Counted from the stretch's first letter, positions 1 to 8,290 are shown. The stretch: 64,000 nucleotides of DNA from Nocardioides sp. zg-1228 (GCF_017086465.1 NZ_CP070961.1:3472001-3536000); one strand, 5' to 3'. Numbers and translations: made by a program. The notes: a model not told the origin generated them from the letters alone.

Positions 1-342
1 GACGCCGGCGATCCAGCGGTCACAGCCACCGACCCAGCAGCGAGCACCGCCGCCGCAGCGGCTCGAACGACCCGTCCACCCATGCTGGAGAGCAGACGCG
101 CTCTACGCCCGCAGTACTCCACCCGAAGGAAGGACAGCCGGGCTGCCGCGTGCTCGCGAACGCCTCTGTCGGGTCGTCGCCGCGCGAGCGGGTGCTGGCG
201 CCGTGGTCCAGTGCTGGCACCGTTGTCCAACTGGTGCGCCACACCGGCGGAGACGACCCCGAAGCCATCACTCTCGGGCACGCCGCCCCTCTCAACCGGT
301 TCTCCACACGCCGATGTCCGCGGTCGCGGCGAGCGTCCGGAC
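1..342. other. Left edge without a supported gene
   Basis: Several open frames cross this stretch on both strands, but none reads like a conserved protein; they are rich in Arg, Ser and Pro in the way out-of-frame GC-rich DNA is. There is no ribosome binding site or family motif I recognise. The block abuts a broken regulator fragment, so it may be decayed accessory DNA. Confidence 0.4.
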
Positions 343-1068
343 ATGACCACCGCCGACGGACCCGACAACGACCCCAACGGCCAGCCCGCCGCAGCGGACG
401 CGGTTGACGTTGACGCGCTGCGAGCCGAACTGGCTGAGGCCAAGCGCATCGGCAGGTGGCTATACGACCGTGCGCCTGCTCTGCGGCTCTTCCTCGCAGA
501 CGTGAGCGAGTGGCCCTGGCTCCTTGAGCCGGACCCAGCCGGGGAGCCTGCGCCGGCGCGGCTGACCGAGGCGGACCAGGACCGGACCGGCTTCTCTGTC
601 GATGAGTTCGACCGGTCCCTCTACCGACTCATCCACACCGGCCTTGTGACAGGCGGCCAGCTGTCCGCGCGCTCGTTCGTCGAGACCGTCACCGACACGG
701 GTATGGCCGCCGCCAGGATGCTCGACCGCGACGGGCAGCCCCTCCATGTCCTCCGCGCCGACCTGGCCGGGTTCACTGGGGGCGGACTAGGGCACCGTCT
801 GTGTCCCCGACGGCGCGTGGCCTGCTCGCCGGCAGCGACGAGTCGTTGGGCGGGGGGTCCCTGCTTCCGTCCCTCGCACCTGTGGTCGACGTCGCGGCGT
901 ACCCTCTCGCGGTCAGGGTGGGCGCCGCGGCACAGGCGGCCAGACACGGTGAGCTCGGCGGCGACGACGCCTTCGGGTTCGGTCTCGAGTGCTCCCTGGA
1001 CGGCGTCGATGCCCTCATGGAGCGACGACGCGCCGAACGGACCTAGATGTACCTGGCCATCAGGTTGA
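343..1068 (+). CDS. Hypothetical protein, probably truncated or chimeric
   Basis: I do not recognise this protein. The ATG at 343 opens a 241-codon frame whose first 145 or so residues look like real coding sequence: an acidic start, a helix around residues 25-50 (LRAELAEAKRIGRWLYDRAP) and a segment near 85-145 rich in Leu, Ala and Arg. After about position 780 this frame becomes Arg/Ser/Pro-rich and unprotein-like, while the +2-shifted frame carries a TetR-type C-terminus. The simplest reading is that a deletion or frameshift joined the front of one gene to the tail of another. There is only a weak ribosome binding site. The original gene may have ended naturally in sequence now lost. Confidence 0.35.
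   Translation: MTTADGPDNDPNGQPAAADAVDVDALRAELAEAKRIGRWLYDRAPALRLFLADVSEWPWLLEPDPAGEPAPARLTEADQDRTGFSVDEFDRSLYRLIHTGLVTGGQLSARSFVETVTDTGMAAARMLDRDGQPLHVLRADLAGFTGGGLGHRLCPRRRVACSPAATSRWAGGPCFRPSHLWSTSRRTLSRSGWAPRHRRPDTVSSAATTPSGSVSSAPWTASMPSWSDDAPNGPRCTWPSG
801..1046 (+). pseudogene. C-terminal remnant of a TetR-family regulator
   Basis: This frame contains GELGGDDAFGFGLECSLDG followed by VDALMERRR, which matches the end of the ligand-binding domain of TetR/AcrR regulators (usual form DDAFEFGLDxLLDGLEAL). About 80 residues remain. The helix-turn-helix and most of the ligand-binding domain are missing, and no compatible N-terminus lies upstream in any frame. It ends at a TAG at 1044-1046. It is best read as a decayed or deleted regulator rather than a working gene. 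Confidence 0.5.
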
Positions 1069-1100
1069 CCTGGACGGCACGGATCGATCGGTCGACGCAC

Positions 1101-1991
1101 CTAGCGGGTGAGCGTCGCCTCGACGTCGATCCGGCTGAGCTTCGCGGGGTTGCGGACGGCGTAGATCCGGGTGATCCGCCGGTCGTCGACGACGAACATG
1201 ACGGCCGTGTCGTGACCGTCCTCGAGTCCGACGATCCTGACGCCCGGGGACCCGTTGAGCAGGACCGGCACGACGGTGGCACCCGCCCCGAGCTTGGGGA
1301 ACGCCCGCAGCAGGTTCGCCACCTTCTTCGCGCCTGGGACCGGATGGGCGACCGCCTGGGCGATCCCGCCGCCGTCCGCCACCAGCACCACGTCGGGGGC
1401 GAGGACGTCGAGCAGGCCCTGCAGGTCGCCGCCGGCGACCGCCGCGAGGAACCGACCGACGACCTGCTCCTGCTCACTGCGGCTCACCTCCATCCGCGGT
1501 CGCCTGGCCGCGACGTGCTCCCGAGCCCGGTGGCCGATCTGGCGCACTGCCGCGGCCGACTTGTCGACCGCCTCCGCGATCTCGCCGTAGGGCACGTCGA
1601 ACACCTCGTGCAGGACGAAGACGGCGCGCTCGGTCGGGGTCAGCGTCTCGAGCACGGTGAGCATGGCGAAGGAGACGCTCTCGGCCAGCTCGACGTCGTC
1701 GGCGACGTCCGGTGCCGTCAGCAGCGGCTCGGGCAGCCACTCGCCGACGTACTCCTCACGCCGTCGCGCGTCGGCCCGGAGGCGGTCGAGCGCCTTGCGC
1801 GTGACCATCCGCACCAGGAACGCCCGCGGATCCCTGACCTCGGAGCGGGCATCCGCGCCGATGGCGTCCCAGCGGATCCAGGTCTCCTGGACGACGTCCT
1901 CGGCCGCCGAGGCCGATCCGAGCATCTCGTAGGCGACGGTGAAGAGCAGGCCGCGGTGGGTGACGAACGGGTCCTCCGGCACGGTCGTCAC
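1101..1991 (-). CDS. sigJ: ECF41-group RNA polymerase sigma factor, SigJ family
   Basis: Extracytoplasmic-function sigma factor of 296 aa with a fused C-terminal SnoaL-like domain. Sigma region 2 covers about residues 10-75 and region 4 about 105-160. Three ECF41 marks are visible: the linker motif WLPEP at 85-89, DGGGI at 206-210 (family form DGGGK) and NPAKL at 281-285 (family form NPDKL). In this group the C-terminal extension, not a separate anti-sigma factor, modulates activity. The GTG at 1991 overlaps the stop of the upstream decarboxylase gene as GTGA, so the two are translationally coupled. An ECF41-type promoter precedes the pair (2602-2628), implying autoregulation. The Lys-to-Ile change in DGGGK is worth noting. 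Confidence 0.92.
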   Translation of the reverse strand: MTTVPEDPFVTHRGLLFTVAYEMLGSASAAEDVVQETWIRWDAIGADARSEVRDPRAFLVRMVTRKALDRLRADARRREEYVGEWLPEPLLTAPDVADDVELAESVSFAMLTVLETLTPTERAVFVLHEVFDVPYGEIAEAVDKSAAAVRQIGHRAREHVAARRPRMEVSRSEQEQVVGRFLAAVAGGDLQGLLDVLAPDVVLVADGGGIAQAVAHPVPGAKKVANLLRAFPKLGAGATVVPVLLNGSPGVRIVGLEDGHDTAVMFVVDDRRITRIYAVRNPAKLSRIDVEATLTR

Positions 1992-2569
1992 CCTACGGCG
2001 GCGCGCGGGGCCAGCGGCTCCAGACCGCACGCCTCGGCAAAGCCGTCGGACTCGATCCCGAGCGCGACGTTGGAGCGCGTCGTGGCGTTCGCGAACGCGA
2101 TCACCGCGGTGAGCTCGATCAGCCCGGGATCACCGAGCTGCTCCCGCAGCGAGGCGACCATCGCGTCGGTCACGGTCGGCTCGGTCGCCGTCATGGCCTC
2201 GGCGTAGGCGAGCACCTCGCGCTCGAGCGGGGTGAAGGCGCCCGACTCGCGCCAACGCGGCAGCTCCCGCGCCTTGGCCGTGTCGAGGCTCCTGTTGTCG
2301 GCCTCGAAGTAGTGGAAGTCCAGGCACCACGTGCAGCCGACCATCGAGGCGACGGCCATGTGCGCGAACGACGTGAGCTGGGCGTCGCAGGTGTCCCACT
2401 TCTTGACCTTGCGTCCGACGCCGGCCATGTCCATCAGCACCCTCGGGTTGTTCCAGAGGACGCCGATCGAGCTCGGCACCTGACCCAACGTCCTCCTGGC
2501 GAGGCGCTTGATCAGCAAGCCCTTCACTCCGGAGATCTCTGCGGCGGGGATACGGGTCGTTCCGGTCAT
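1988..2569 (-). CDS. Carboxymuconolactone decarboxylase/AhpD-family protein
   Basis: A 193-aa alpha-helical protein of the CMD/AhpD family. The redox centre C79-x-x-C82 with a histidine three residues later (GCTWCLDFH) is typical of alkylhydroperoxidase-like members. Such genes are the standard genomic partner and usual target of ECF41 sigma factors, and sigJ follows here with a GTGA overlap. The ATG at 2569 is chosen because AGGAGGGCGAC lies directly upstream; a longer frame to 2629 would run through the promoter. Probable role: peroxide or carbon-radical detoxification; the substrate is unknown. Confidence 0.88.
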   Translation of the reverse strand: MTGTTRIPAAEISGVKGLLIKRLARRTLGQVPSSIGVLWNNPRVLMDMAGVGRKVKKWDTCDAQLTSFAHMAVASMVGCTWCLDFHYFEADNRSLDTAKARELPRWRESGAFTPLEREVLAYAEAMTATEPTVTDAMVASLREQLGDPGLIELTAVIAFANATTRSNVALGIESDGFAEACGLEPLAPRAAVG

Positions 2570-2601
2570 GTCGCCCTCCTGAGGTGGTCGGTCGACATCA
2601 A

Positions 2602-2628
2602 GACGCCGCCGAGCACCCCCGTGTGACA
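2602..2628 (-). promoter_or_regulatory. ECF41-type promoter of the decarboxylase-sigJ operon
   Basis: On the minus strand TGTCACA (2628-2622) is followed after exactly 16 bases by CGTC (2605-2602). This matches the known ECF41 consensus. It sits 33 bases before the decarboxylase start codon, a sensible 5' UTR length. It implies that SigJ transcribes its own operon. Confidence 0.8.
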
Positions 2629-2638
2629 CCCAGGCGAC

Positions 2639-3412
2639 TCAGCGCGCGGGCACGACCATCGGCGTCGCGGTCACCGGGTCCGGCACGACCACGCAGTCCA
2701 TGTCGAACACGTCGTGCACCAGGTCGGCGGTCACGACCTCCGACGGCGCCCCGCTCGCCACGATCCGGCCGTCGCGCATCGCGACGACGTGGTCGGCGAA
2801 GCGGCAGGCCTGGTTGAGATCGTGGAGGACCACGACGACGGTGCGTCCCTCGTCGACGAGCCGGCGCAACAGGCGCAACAGGTCGTACTGGTGGGCGATG
2901 TCGAGGAAGGTGGTCGGCTCGTCGAGGAGCAGGTAGGGCGTCTCCTGGGCCAGCACCATCGCGACCCACACCCGCTGGCGCTGCCCTCCGGACAGCTCCG
3001 CGACCGGCCGGTCCGCGAGCGTCGCCACCCCCGCCGCGTCCATGGCCCGGCTGACCGCCTCGTCGTCGGCGGGCCGCCAGGCGCCCAGCACCGACTGGTG
3101 CGCGTAGCGCCCGCGCCGCACGAGGGCCTCCACCCGGATGCCCTCCGGGGCGACGGTGGCCTGCGGCAGGAACCCGACCTCGCGCGCGAGGTCCTTGCTC
3201 CTCCAGTCCTTGACCGCCCGGCCGTCGAGCTCGACGGTGCCGGAGCGGGCGGGGAGCAGCCGCACGAGGGCCCGCAGCAGCGTCGACTTGCCGCACGCAT
3301 TGGGGCCCACCACCGCGGTGAACGCGTGGTGCGGGACCGCGAGGTCGAGGGCGTCGACGACCAGGCGGTCGCCGTAGCCGAGGGTGAGGCCGCGGGCCTG
3401 CAGGCGTGTCAC
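2639..3412 (-). CDS. Ferric-siderophore ABC transporter, ATP-binding protein (FecE/FepC type)
   Basis: Cytoplasmic ATPase of 257 aa that powers ferric-siderophore import with the two adjacent FecCD permeases. Walker A GPNACGKST is at 36-44 (Ala where most members have Gly), signature LSGGQ at 140-144, Walker B LLLDEP at 161-166, and the switch HDLNQA follows. The sequence around the signature and the H-loop is typical of the FepC/FhuC subfamily. The GTG start at 3412 overlaps the upstream permease stop as GTGA. It is the last gene of the five-gene iron operon; only about 10 bases separate its stop from the SigJ promoter. Confidence 0.93.
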   Translation of the reverse strand: MTRLQARGLTLGYGDRLVVDALDLAVPHHAFTAVVGPNACGKSTLLRALVRLLPARSGTVELDGRAVKDWRSKDLAREVGFLPQATVAPEGIRVEALVRRGRYAHQSVLGAWRPADDEAVSRAMDAAGVATLADRPVAELSGGQRQRVWVAMVLAQETPYLLLDEPTTFLDIAHQYDLLRLLRRLVDEGRTVVVVLHDLNQACRFADHVVAMRDGRIVASGAPSEVVTADLVHDVFDMDCVVVPDPVTATPMVVPAR

Positions 3413-4428
3413 GAGCGGATCTCCTTCGTCAGCAACCACAACAGGTAGAGCCCGCCCACCCCGGTGGTCACCACGCCCACCGGCAGGGCCTGCGGGGCGA
3501 GGATCCACTGGGCAAGCAGGTCGGAGGCGGCGAGCAGGAACGCCCCCGTGAGGGCGGCGGGCAGCAACGGCACCCCCGCCGCGCGCGCCAGGCGGCGCCC
3601 GATCTGCGGAGCGGCGAGCGCGATGAACGCGATGGGGCCGGCCATCGCGGTGACGGTGGCCGAGAGCCCGACGCCCACCAGCACGAGCAGCAGGCGGAGT
3701 CGTCGTACGTCGGTCCCGGACGCGACGGCCACGTCGTCGCCGAGCGCGAGCTGGTGCATCGGACGGGCGAGCAGGGCGAGCAGCACGCCGAGGGCGGCGA
3801 TCACGACGACCGGCAGGTCGACGTCGGACCAGTCCAGGCCGTTCAACGATCCGGCCTGCCACACGCTGGCCGCGATCGCGAGATCGAGCTCCGCGCGCAG
3901 GATGATCCACGAGTTGACGGCCGTGAGGACGGCTTGCACCGCGATCCCGATCACGACCAGGCGCACGCCCGAGAATCCGGTGCCCGTGGAGAGCAGGTAG
4001 ACGACCAGCGCCGCGGCCAACCCCCCGCCGACCGCCGCGGACGTGATGGTCAACTCCGTGGCCGTGGTGAGGGTGAAGACGAGCAGCACCCCGGTGTAGG
4101 CGCCGGCATCGAGGCCGATCACGTCCGGCGACCCGAGCGGGTTGCGGGTCAGGTTCTGGAAGACCGCGCCCGCCAGCCCGAGGGCCGCACCGAAGACCAG
4201 GGCGGCCAGCACCCGCGGCATCCGCCACTCGGTCACCGGGATCCGGACCGGACCGGCGCCCCGCAGCGCGTCGACCACGTCGGCGGGGCTGTCCCACCCG
4301 TCGCCGAAGCAGAGGGCTGCGAAGGCGACGGCGAGCGCGGCGACCACCAGCCCGGCCGACACGTACGACGTGCGTCGGTCCACGCGGAGCACCTGCCCGG
4401 ACCCGAGCGGGATCGACACGCTCCTCAC
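3409..4428 (-). CDS. FecCD-family iron-siderophore ABC permease
   Basis: A 339-aa integral membrane permease of the FecCD/BtuC family. Hydrophobic segments run through the whole protein, and the family segment LTRNPLGSPDVIGLDAGA lies in the first third. A conserved MAGPIAFIALAAPQIGRRLA stretch near residue 240 forms part of the ATPase-coupling region. It would pair with the next-upstream permease as a heterodimeric channel. The GTG at 4428 is chosen because it makes a GTGA overlap with the upstream stop; a longer frame exists but lacks support. Confidence 0.92.
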   Translation of the reverse strand: MRSVSIPLGSGQVLRVDRRTSYVSAGLVVAALAVAFAALCFGDGWDSPADVVDALRGAGPVRIPVTEWRMPRVLAALVFGAALGLAGAVFQNLTRNPLGSPDVIGLDAGAYTGVLLVFTLTTATELTITSAAVGGGLAAALVVYLLSTGTGFSGVRLVVIGIAVQAVLTAVNSWIILRAELDLAIAASVWQAGSLNGLDWSDVDLPVVVIAALGVLLALLARPMHQLALGDDVAVASGTDVRRLRLLLVLVGVGLSATVTAMAGPIAFIALAAPQIGRRLARAAGVPLLPAALTGAFLLAASDLLAQWILAPQALPVGVVTTGVGGLYLLWLLTKEIRS

Positions 4429-5414
4429 ACGCCCACCGCCCCGTAGCGCCGGACGACCCAGATGAGCACCGGGCCGCCGATGACCGCGGTCACGATCGCG
4501 ACCGGCACCTCCCCGGTCGCCAGCAGCACCCTCGCCAGCACGTCGGAGAGCACCATCAGGAGCGGGCCGAAGACCACGCACAGGCCGATCAGCCAGCCGA
4601 TCGAGGCACCCGCGAGCCGGCGGACCGCGTGCGGCACGATGAGGCCGACGAACACGATCGGCCCGGCGACGGCCGTGGCGGTCGCGGCCAGCACCGTGGC
4701 CACGAGCAGGGTGAGCACCCGGGTCCGCACGACGGACGCCCCGAGCCCGTGGGCGACGTCGTCACCCAGCGTCACCGCGCTCAGCGACCGGCCCAGCAGC
4801 AGGGCGGCCGTCAGCGCGACGACCAGCACGAGACAGGGGACGAGCAGCGGCGCCTGCTCGCGACCGGCGAGGGAGCCGACCGACCAGAAGCGGTAGACGT
4901 CGAAGGTGGCGGGGTCGGTGAGCCGGATGCCGATCGACAGCCCTGCCAGCACCGCCGTCAGGGCGACCCCGGCCAGCACCAGGCGCAGCGGATCGGACCG
5001 GCCCACGGCGTAGACGAGCGCCGCCGCCAGCGCCGCGCCCACGAAGGCCAGCACCAGCGTGACCGCCTGCCCGGAGGCGCCGAGGCGCGTCGCCACGACC
5101 ACCGCGAAGGAGGCGCCGCCCGTGACCCCCAGCAGGCCGGGCTCGGCGAGCGGGTTGCGGGTGAGGGTCTGCACCAGGGCCCCGGAGACGGCCAGTGCGG
5201 CGCCCACCAGGACGGCGAGCAGCGCGCGCGGCAGGCGTACGTCGAGGACCGTGATGTGCGCGTTGTCGCCCGGGTCGTGGTCGACGACGGCGCGGTAGGC
5301 CTCCGCCACGGTGACCGCGCCCTGGCCGACCGTCAGGCTGAGCATCACCGCCGCGCCGAGCAGCAGCAGGCCGGCGGCGAGCGCGTACGCCGGAGCGCCC
5401 TGTCTCGCGCTCAC
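4425..5414 (-). CDS. FecCD-family iron-siderophore ABC permease
   Basis: Second permease, 329 aa, with an N-terminal membrane helix (about residues 10-30), the FecCD segment LTRNPLAEPGLLGVTGGA near 95-115 and the coupling-loop segment VAGPIVFVGLIVPHAVRRL near 235-255. It probably heterodimerises with the 3409-4428 product. The GTG at 5414 overlaps the stop of the siderophore-interacting protein gene as GTGA. The open frame continues upstream to 5906, but that extension is the shadow of the neighbouring gene. Confidence 0.92.
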   Translation of the reverse strand: MSARQGAPAYALAAGLLLLGAAVMLSLTVGQGAVTVAEAYRAVVDHDPGDNAHITVLDVRLPRALLAVLVGAALAVSGALVQTLTRNPLAEPGLLGVTGGASFAVVVATRLGASGQAVTLVLAFVGAALAAALVYAVGRSDPLRLVLAGVALTAVLAGLSIGIRLTDPATFDVYRFWSVGSLAGREQAPLLVPCLVLVVALTAALLLGRSLSAVTLGDDVAHGLGASVVRTRVLTLLVATVLAATATAVAGPIVFVGLIVPHAVRRLAGASIGWLIGLCVVFGPLLMVLSDVLARVLLATGEVPVAIVTAVIGGPVLIWVVRRYGAVGV

Positions 5415-6295
5415 TCCTCGTCGTGATCGTGGTCGTCGTGATCGTGCTCGTCGTGGTCGTCGTGCTCGGTGGCGCCGCGCTTCCAGTAGCCGGTCACGAG
5501 CGCGTCGACCCCGCGGTCCTTCGCCCAGCGCCGCAGCGGCTTGATGTCGCCGGCCTCGCCGGCGGCGAAGAGGAAGACGTCGGCGGGGTCGTGGCCGCCG
5601 AGGTCGAGTCCGGTGACCACCTCGGCCAGCCGCGACCCGCCCGCGCGGGGGAGCCACTCCACGTGCACGCCCGGCCGCTGGCGCAGCGGGTATCGCGTCT
5701 CGTCCGGGTGGTCGTGGTCGACGACGACCTGGACGGAGACGCCGCGCTCCTCGAGCCAGTCGCCCTCGTCGAGCCAGCGTGCGAGCGCGGGGATCGCGGT
5801 GGTGTCGACGGCGAACACGTAGTGGTCGTAGGTGTGGGGGAAGGCGAGCGCGCCGGGCGGTCCGGCCAGCACGACCTCGGCGCCGACCTCGGCCTGCGAG
5901 GCCCACGCGGAGGCCAGGCCGCCGGGGTGGAGCACGACGTCGAGGTCCAGCTCGCCGGTCTCGGTGTCGAGGCGCCGGATCGTGTACTTGCGCATGGGCG
6001 GCTGGGGGGACCGCCAGTCGAGCATCTGCCGCTCGGGGTCGTGGACGGGGTCGTTGCGGGTGCCGTCGGGCAGCGGGAACACGATGCCGACGTGGTCGTC
6101 GCAGGCGTGGGTCACCACGTGCTTGACGGCCGGGGACGCCACCGTGAGGCGCAGCATGTGGGGGGTGACCTGGGTGCGGGCGACCACCGTGGCGGTGCGG
6201 ATGCCGATCGGATAGCCCACGCGGCGGGTCCCGCGCCCGTCGAGCTGGTGGGCGCGCACCCGTGGGCCGGGGTGCGAGCGGTCGATCGCGGTCAC
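5411..6295 (-). CDS. Siderophore-interacting protein (ferric-chelate reductase family) with His-rich tail
   Basis: A 294-aa protein of the SIP family, which releases iron from imported ferric siderophores by NAD(P)H- or ferredoxin-dependent FAD reduction. An FAD-binding barrel occupies roughly residues 25-150, with the flavin-contact motif RKYTIRR near 105, followed by the SIP C-terminal NAD(P)-binding half containing FLFAAGEAGDIKPLRRW. The C-terminal 20 residues are nearly all His, Asp and Glu (for example HDHDDHDHDEE), a candidate metal-binding tail. The GTG at 6295 forms a GTGA overlap with the binding-protein gene. It acts in the cytoplasm, downstream of the transporter. Confidence 0.92.
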   Translation of the reverse strand: MTAIDRSHPGPRVRAHQLDGRGTRRVGYPIGIRTATVVARTQVTPHMLRLTVASPAVKHVVTHACDDHVGIVFPLPDGTRNDPVHDPERQMLDWRSPQPPMRKYTIRRLDTETGELDLDVVLHPGGLASAWASQAEVGAEVVLAGPPGALAFPHTYDHYVFAVDTTAIPALARWLDEGDWLEERGVSVQVVVDHDHPDETRYPLRQRPGVHVEWLPRAGGSRLAEVVTGLDLGGHDPADVFLFAAGEAGDIKPLRRWAKDRGVDALVTGYWKRGATEHDDHDEHDHDDHDHDEE

Positions 6296-7311
6296 TCGAG
6301 CTCCTCGGCGAACGCCTCCTCGAAGGCCGCGTCGAGGGCGTCGAGGGTCTGCATCGCCGAGGCGTAGGTGGCGGCCTCGGTGTGGCGCACGCCGACCGCC
6401 ATGCCGTCCTCGACGGCCGGGAGGTTCTTCCAGAGCGGGGAGTCCAGGACGTACTGCACGGCCTCCACCGGGGTGCCGTCGCCCTGGACGCTGTAGGTGA
6501 TCACGTCGGCGTCGCCGAGGCTGTCGGGCAGCTCCTCGATGGAGGGGTACTCGCTCACCTCGGCCGAGCCGCCGTCGGTGGGGTCCTTCACCTCGCCGTA
6601 GTAGGTGACGCCGATGTCGGTGGCGATGTTGGTGCCCCACGACCCGGCGAACTCGCGGTGGAACTGCCCGGCGGTGACGTCTCCGTAGGAGCCGACGTGG
6701 CCGAAGTCGAGGCCCTCGAGCACGTCGGCGTACTTGTCCGTGAGCTCGGCGGCGCGCGCCTCGTAGGCCTCCTGGTTCTCCGCGTACTGCTCCGACGCGC
6801 CCGCGGCCTCGCTCTGGCGGGCCCCGAGGTCCTTCCAGTCGTCGGGGCGGCCCGGGCCGAGGACCACGACGGGCGCGATCGTCTCGAGCCGCTCCATGTT
6901 GACGTCGCCGAGCACCGGCAGCGGCACGCCGAGGATGATCACGTCGGGCTCGGCCGCCGCGACCGCGTCGTAGTTGATCGAGTCGGCGCTCTCCCCCATC
7001 ACCTTCGGGGTCTCCTCGTAGGTCGCCAGGTCCTCCTCGGTCATGAGCGCCGTGCCGCGACCCCACTCCGAGATGCCGACGAGCGGCGCGTCGACCTCGA
7101 GGAGCACCGGCACGGCGTAGCCGGTGGCGACGACGCGCTCGGGGTCGGCCGGGATCTCGATCTCGCCGTTGTCGGCCGAGAAGGTGACGGTGTCGGGCCC
7201 GTCCTCGGACTCGGCCGCACCGTCCTCGCCGCCGCACGCGGCGAGGACGAGGGAGAGTGCGGCGGCACCGGCGAGCACGGTGGCGCGACGGGCGGGGCTG
7301 TGGCGGCGCAT
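6292..7311 (-). CDS. Iron-siderophore substrate-binding lipoprotein
   Basis: First gene of the operon, 339 aa. It has a signal peptide with basic N-terminus and a lipobox LAAC ending at Cys26, then a Gly/Glu/Asp-rich linker and a periplasmic-binding fold of the FecB/FhuD class (class III). Typical phrases include RVVATGYAVPVLLEVDAPLVG and the central helix around PDVIILGVPL. It would capture ferric siderophores outside the membrane and deliver them to the FecCD permeases. ATG at 7311; AGGAA lies upstream. An iron box lies about 115 bases before the start, so repression by IdeR under iron sufficiency is likely. Confidence 0.92.
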   Translation of the reverse strand: MRRHSPARRATVLAGAAALSLVLAACGGEDGAAESEDGPDTVTFSADNGEIEIPADPERVVATGYAVPVLLEVDAPLVGISEWGRGTALMTEEDLATYEETPKVMGESADSINYDAVAAAEPDVIILGVPLPVLGDVNMERLETIAPVVVLGPGRPDDWKDLGARQSEAAGASEQYAENQEAYEARAAELTDKYADVLEGLDFGHVGSYGDVTAGQFHREFAGSWGTNIATDIGVTYYGEVKDPTDGGSAEVSEYPSIEELPDSLGDADVITYSVQGDGTPVEAVQYVLDSPLWKNLPAVEDGMAVGVRHTEAATYASAMQTLDALDAAFEEAFAEELE

Positions 7312-7425
7312 GGGGGTTCCTCGGGTGGGTCGGGGGTCGGTGGCCGCCGGCTGGCGGCGGCGGTCGCGGCGCACCGCCTGCCGCGGGGCGCGCTCGTGGG
7401 GGCCCGAGCCGGACCCACGGTGAAC

Positions 7426-7444
7426 TAAGGGTAGCCTTACCAAT
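7426..7444. promoter_or_regulatory. Candidate IdeR/DtxR iron box
   Basis: TAAGGGTAGCCTTACCAAT matches the DtxR/IdeR operator TTAGGTTAGSCTAACCTAA at 13 or 14 of 19 positions, including the central TAGCCT and the outer AGG and ACC. It lies between the siderophore operon (starting 7311, minus strand) and the AraC-type regulator (starting 7472, plus strand), so it could serve both. An IdeR ortholog with all metal ligands is encoded at 17779-18459. Confidence 0.72.
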
Positions 7445-7471
7445 CCTGCGAGGTTGTCGTGAAGGAGACAG

Positions 7472-8290
7472 ATGGTGTCGTCGATCGGACACCCGCCGTG
7501 GGGCGCTCCCACCGCGACGGCGGCCGGCGCCATCGCGGTGGAGGAGTACGGCTACGGCCTCGGGCCGCCCACCGGCGTGCTGGTCCTGCGCTATCCCCCG
7601 CAGGCCGCCGTGCCCGACTTCCCACCCGACCGCGACGACTTCGTGCACCAGCTCTTCTGGTCGCCCGACGGCGTCCTCGCCGTGCATCGGGGCGACACCT
7701 CGCGCTTCCTCTCCTCCGCCGAGATGCTGTGGGTGCGCCGGGGCGTCGTGGCCGAGGTCCACGGGCTCGGCCGGCAGACGGTCCTGCGGGTGTGCGTTCG
7801 CCAGGCGCCGGCCTCCCTGACCGCGCTCGAGGCAGGGGTGCTCGCGCCCGAGGCCGAGGTGGGCGGGCGGCTCCTCGAGATCGCGCGCCCCGGCGTCGAG
7901 GAGCAGGACGGACTCCGGGCGCGGCACGACGTCCTCGAGGCGCTCGCCGGGTGCCGGGCCGTGCACCTGGGCCACGTCGACGGCGGCGCCGGCCCGGCGC
8001 ACACCGTTGCGCAGGCCCTGCTGCACGACCCGGCGGACCCCACCAGCCTCACCGACTGGGCGGCCCGGCTCCACGTGAGCGACAAGACGCTGCAGCGCCA
8101 CTTCGTGCGCGAGTTCGGCACCACCTTCACCGCCTGGCGTACGACGACCCGGTTGCGGGCCGCGGCCGCCATGCTGCGCCACCTGTCGGTCACCGAGACG
8201 GCGCACCGGGTGGGCTACACGAGCGTGTCCGCGTTCACCGCCGCCTTCACCCGGGAGTTCGGGACCAGCCCCGGGCGCTACGCCGGCTGA
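7472..8290 (+). CDS. AraC-family transcriptional regulator
   Basis: A 272-aa regulator with a cupin-like N-terminal half (about 20-110) and a C-terminal double helix-turn-helix (about 190-268; WAARLHVSDKTLQRHFVREF followed by RVGYTSVSAFTAAFTREFG). The ATG at 7472 is preceded by GAAGGAGA. Divergent from the siderophore operon with the iron box between them, it resembles siderophore-responsive AraC activators of iron uptake; the effector is not visible in sequence. Its stop is only 13 bases from the convergent transporter gene. Confidence 0.85.
   Translation: MVSSIGHPPWGAPTATAAGAIAVEEYGYGLGPPTGVLVLRYPPQAAVPDFPPDRDDFVHQLFWSPDGVLAVHRGDTSRFLSSAEMLWVRRGVVAEVHGLGRQTVLRVCVRQAPASLTALEAGVLAPEAEVGGRLLEIARPGVEEQDGLRARHDVLEALAGCRAVHLGHVDGGAGPAHTVAQALLHDPADPTSLTDWAARLHVSDKTLQRHFVREFGTTFTAWRTTTRLRAAAAMLRHLSVTETAHRVGYTSVSAFTAAFTREFGTSPGRYAG

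Noticed and set aside
2639..7311. Siderophore biosynthesis cluster
   Set aside because: Only uptake and reduction genes are present; there is no NRPS or IucA/C-type synthetase.
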